From Trebouxia sp. TZW2008 (lineage: Eukaryota > Chlorophyta > Trebouxiophyceae > Trebouxiales > Trebouxiaceae), in the NCBI GenBank assembly GCA_002118135.1, contig BDIU01000023.1:63296-127295 (forward strand): a DNA stretch of 64,000 bases, written 5' to 3'. Under the pieces are notes generated by a model. That model was not told where the DNA came from. It saw nothing but the letters and a program-made list of their open reading frames with translations, and searched no databases. Below are positions 60,092 through 64,000 of the stretch, piece by piece. How positions within the stretch are numbered: the first letter of the stretch is position 1; each line of letters begins with the position of its first letter. The translations under genes were made by a program, and so were the position numbers.

Positions 60092-63000
60092 ATGTCGAGC
60101 AGCCCCGTCCGACACTCAAGATCCTCCAAAAGCACTTTTCTGAAAAGGCAGCCCAGCAAAAACAGCGCTGGCAGCAATGGCAGCTTCGCTGGCTACAAAG
60201 ATAGGCCTTCACGTGCGGGCTTGTGATCATGCCGCATGCAGTAGCCCTTGCTGTACTACTGTGTTGCTGATCAAAACTTGCATCATGCAGAACGAATACA
60301 CGCTGGCAGCAGAATGGGAGGCAGTGCAATGCGTAGCAGCAGAATGGGAGCAACACAAGCAGGAGGCGGCACGAATGATCATAGAGTGCGTATACATCTG
60401 GTTTTTGCAACACCTTGTGTCACCTGTTTGACCATAGGCTTAAGTGTCAGGAACCACGCCTCCTCAATTTTGCAGCTCGATCCACTGTCGTTGCCCTGCA
60501 ACTTTGTCATCTGCCAGCAAACAGCTGGCATATTGCTCAGGTTTTTGATGAGGATGGCAAAGAAAGGACACCAAAGCCTATGCTGTCCCTTCGCACCAAC
60601 AACATGCGCCCGGTGCCTTCCTTGATTGGGGAGTCTCAGGGGAGCGTCTCGTCTGAGACTGACAGAGGGTCCATGATGTCAGAGATGGGACATCTGGAGC
60701 GCATGTCATCAGCAGGCTTCAGCACAGGCAGCAGCCGCATGAGCGCTGGCTATGGCAGTAATAGCTTAACTCCCGAGCTGTCAATGGGCTCTCAAATGGG
60801 CCTCAGTGCTGGCGCCATAGCAGGCGGCTTGGAACACAAGGTATCCATGACACAGCTGACTTGGCATTGCAAATGCTGTGTACTCAAATGGACCCCTGCA
60901 ATGACCACTTTCTCACTCATTGCACTCCCGGTCACTGCCTTTTTGCTTTGCAGTCACATGTTTGCTGCCAAGCATGACCACAGCATCATTGGCAACGCAT
61001 TGAAGAATCTCTGTGTGACAGACTTCTGCTGACCTTTCTTTTCATGCATGGCAGGCTTTCCACTGCATGGCAAAATGCGCCGTGATGGCAGAGCCATCCT
61101 GTGCGTCAATGCATATCCATCACGACAGCAAATAGCTAAGTACATGAAAGAAGCTCCCATGAAAGAGCTGGGCTTGCAGGTCTCTAAGCAGCTCAGCGCC
61201 TCCGCTGCAGTCCTGAAAGCAGGACCGCCACCTGTTGTCGTACCAGCAACCCTAACAGCCGCAGATCTTGACAAGCCTGTCAGCATCAGACTTGAAGAGA
61301 CAGACACCATATGGCTGCTGAACTTGCCAGGTGGCTGTATCAATGCTGACACAGATGAGGGCAAAGCTGTGGAGACAGCGAACAACAAGTCAGTCCCAGA
61401 CAAAGCTGTTGCTGAGAGATGCAGTTGCATGCCTGGGAGTGCTGCACCAGCAAGCAGTTGTGGCTATCAGGCCACCAGCATAACAGCAAGCATGGCTGAC
61501 AATATGGGTCCTGTGTAGTTGCCAACCTCTCGTCAATGCAAATCATGCTCAGAAGCATGTGTGTGAGCAGTCACTACTTTGCTGCTCATGCTGTCCCGCA
61601 CAGAACATCTGATTTGCCAGCTTTGAGATGCATCAGCAAAGAAAGTAAGCAAGTTGCATGATGTCAAGCTGTCAGAAGCAGCAGGGTCATGCTGGACATC
61701 AAGTAAGCCAAATTCCACAGTCAGCAGCAAGGGCGTGCATCAAAAGCCCATGTGTTTGCAGCTGGCAAAGGCCGCAGGGATTTTTTGAACATGCAGATAT
61801 AAGGAGCTGCTGAGTCAACGGGAGGGCAGTGACCGGTTTGTGGAGGGTGAAGCACAGACTGTAGAGCACCTGCAGAAGGCCAAGGAAGTGCAATGCAACA
61901 CCTCATCCCAGGCATCCACTGAGGTTCAGGTGGGCATAAGTCACTGCAAGCAAACCAGCAGCATGCTTGTGATGATGCATGTACAGCACGTGCTGGACTG
62001 CTAGTTGAGGCGGGGCCTTGCTTGTGAAGTGTCAGCCTGAGATGCATGGAGTCGGCATGCTTTGTACAGCCAGCACTTGCAATCATCATGCCAAACTAAT
62101 GTTTGCCAATGGGCGTCACCACGAGAGCCTCTATCAGCAAAAGCAGCTCAACACCATATACCTCACATCACGCAGTGGCTATTGCAACTAGTGTGTTAGG
62201 TATAGATGATGATCTGATCTGTGCATGGTGCTGTCTCAGGCTTTCACATGGGACATCACAGATTCCATGTACTCTGATCAGATGACTGGCGAGTCTGACG
62301 AGATGACTGACGAGGATGCAGACAATCTAGAGCCCAGTTCCCAAGAAGGCAGTTACGCGCAGCAGCTGTGCTTCATGTACAACCCAAGTGCTGCATCTGA
62401 TGCCATGCAGGCCTTCACAAGGAACATCACAGACTCCGTGTACTTCCATGAACTGACTGCCAAGCCTGCAGACATTCTAGAGCCCAGTGCCAAGAAGGCA
62501 GTCATGCTTAACAGCTGTGCATCATGCGCAAGCCAAGTGCTGCATCTGCCTGGTGCTTTGACTCAAAAGTCCCCCTGATGTGGCAAACACCCTGACAAGC
62601 AAAACCTATGTCAACATTTATCTGCATGTGGTGCTGACGCAGGCGTTCACATGGGACATTACAGACTCCATGTACTCTGACGAGATGACAGGCGAGGCTG
62701 CAGACGGCCTGGAGCCCAGTGCCAAGAAGGCAGTCATGCGCAGCAGTTCTGAGGTGTCTGACCAGGCCCACCGCATGTCTGGCAGTGGTGAACGCAGAGC
62801 CAGCGTGGCTTCTGCCCAAGTCAGCCTGCATGATGACACAGGCAGCAACAGAGCCAGCCTGCTTGGCAGTGCCACAGGGTGAGCTTGCAATTGATCAATG
62901 CCAAAGGAACATGTTACACTGAACATCATTAGTGTAGCTTATGCCTGAGTCAGCTTGCATGATGACATGGGCAGCAACAGAGCCAGCCTGCTTGGCAGTG

Positions 63001-64000
63001 CCACAGGGTGAGCTTACATCGACATTGCTCAACTGTGCACTGCTGTTGCAATTGCACATGCAGTCAAAAAGGCAGTTCATGAGACAGCAGACCATGACAG
63101 GATGTGGCCATGTTGCAGAACAAGACCCTATGTGCACAAGTGAGAACAACCTGCATCAGCACAAGTCTAGCTCGCTGGCTGTGTTTGCACTGGGCTGACA
63201 GCTTGGCATGATGCAGAACGTCAGACGCTTTGTGAAAGCAATGGGCAAAGACTTGATCCTGTTGCTGCTTGACAGGTCAGTCGCAAATTGGGGTGTAGCA
63301 GACAGTGTAAGAGGCAGCATGGACGGCAGCAGAAGCAGCATGTCATCGCATATGCCCTCAGGACTGACAGGCCTTGGATCAAGCCTCCAAGGTGGGATTC
63401 TGCAACAGCTGCCAGGAACATTTGTGCTTGACAGCTTCAACACCCAAAAGACAGACTGCCAGCGCATGCTGTCATGCCTGACAGGGTTGCAAACACAAAA
63501 TCATAAATGTACTGCTAAAGAACCAGCAGTTAGTCCGAGAAACAAGCACTTGAAAGCACCTTTAAATTTTACATTGATTGGCTGTCCTCAGCGACTTGTA
63601 TGGCAGCAGTCGTGCTGCGCAATTCACAGGGTACATCTTGAAACAAAAACTCTTAGTCTGTATCTAATGTTGCTGCAGGAGATGGCATGTTCACAGGCGG
63701 GACCAGGAGTACTGATGATGCACCAGTGAGTCCTGATTGGCCCATGCCTGCCCACATTGTCTTCAACTACATGCTCTGTTGGTTTTGTTGCACTGTGCAT
63801 GCTGCCAACATTGTGATTGGTAGCAGCACTACCCAAAGCTGCTTTGGACGTCCAAGACTTGTCATTGCATGTGACATGCACACAGCATAGCATGGACAGC
63901 ATGATCCTATGCGCTCTTCAGCATTTCTTTCTATTTGTTCACTTCTGCCATGAATGGCTCTATCTCAGGTCTGTGGCTATCACATGTGCGCTTGAGCAAG
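60092..64000 (+). CDS. Axonemal dynein intermediate chain IC138/DNAI4 (WDR78), 5' part
   Basis: Intermediate chain of the inner-arm dynein I1/f that regulates ciliary beating (family knowledge). Exon 1 starts at ATG 60092 with MSSSPVRHSRSSKSTFLKRQ, Ser/Arg-rich like WDR78 N-termini. Exon 60541-60840 has VFDEDGKERTPKPML and a Ser/Met/Gly-rich linker. Around 61270-61330 the family block PVSIRLEETDTIWLLNLPGG is seen, then at 61800-61930 YKELLSQREGSDRFVEGEAQ, then QKAKEVQC. Exons at 62.2-63.4 kb carry the AFTWDITDSMYSD and SVANWGVADSVRGSM segments. The WD40 propeller is expected beyond the right edge, so the gene is incomplete here. The junctions between 60840 and 61260 are not resolved. Divergent from RPC4. 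Confidence 0.87.
62239..63012 (+). repeat. Three tandem IC138 exon copies plus a fourth partial
   Basis: The block starting CAGGC(T/C/G)TTCACA at 62238, 62409 and 62640 encodes AFTWDITDSMYSDQMTG, AFTRNITDSVYFHELTA and AFTWDITDSMYSDEMTG, each followed by a (D/A)xLEPS(S/A)KKA-like end. The third continues to a GTGAGC donor at 62880. The last 65 bp of that exon with its donor (SLHDDTGSNRASLLGSAT) is repeated once more at 62946-63012. Confidence 0.85.

Overview
The window looks like nuclear DNA of a green alga (Viridiplantae, most likely a chlorophyte with a flagellated stage). The organism call is an inference from gene content: a plastid-type Deg1 protease and an ABA4-like plastid membrane protein point to a photosynthetic green lineage, and an axonemal dynein intermediate chain (IC138/DNAI4 type) points to cilia. 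Genes are rich in introns, mostly GT-AG with a few likely GC-AG. The sequence is full of TGCA/TGCATG and poor in CpG, except at presumed promoters.

Layout. 1-15.1 kb is gene-poor and accessory. It holds two 5S-rRNA-like units, coding-like fragments, an Ala-rich ORF, short non-LTR retrotransposon 3' ends, a deleted hAT transposon with an intact 8-bp target duplication (8779-10031, with a 155-N gap inside), a decayed coiled-coil/HNH-like gene and a CpG-rich island of unknown nature. From 15.1 kb genes are continuous: RPN2 (26S proteasome base, minus), AK6 (minus), an unrecognised gene (plus) with an 805-bp repetitive intron, a Deg1-like protease (plus), an unrecognised membrane protein with very long Ser/Thr/Ala/Gln-rich tails (plus), a 13-kb SMC-family ATPase (minus), a 96-residue unknown protein (plus), an ABA4-like protein (minus), RPC4 of RNA polymerase III (minus), and the 5' part of the IC138/DNAI4 gene (plus, running off the right edge).

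Three divergent gene pairs share short CpG-rich promoter regions: AK6/unknown, SMC/small gene, and RPC4/IC138. The genes are mostly housekeeping and do not form one pathway. No CRISPR, operon or other prokaryotic system is present.

The most striking property is structural. In at least five independent genes (RPN2, SMC, RPC4, IC138, and the partial gene at 7 kb) short blocks that straddle an exon edge (part of an exon plus its splice site) are tandemly repeated two to six times inside the neighbouring intron, leaving decayed exon copies with recognisable splice sites. The second notable item is the SMC protein: its head motifs do not match SMC1-SMC6 as I know them, so it may belong to a separate SMC clade. 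Intron-exon models were read by eye. Gene spans are well supported, but individual exon limits are exact only where stated.
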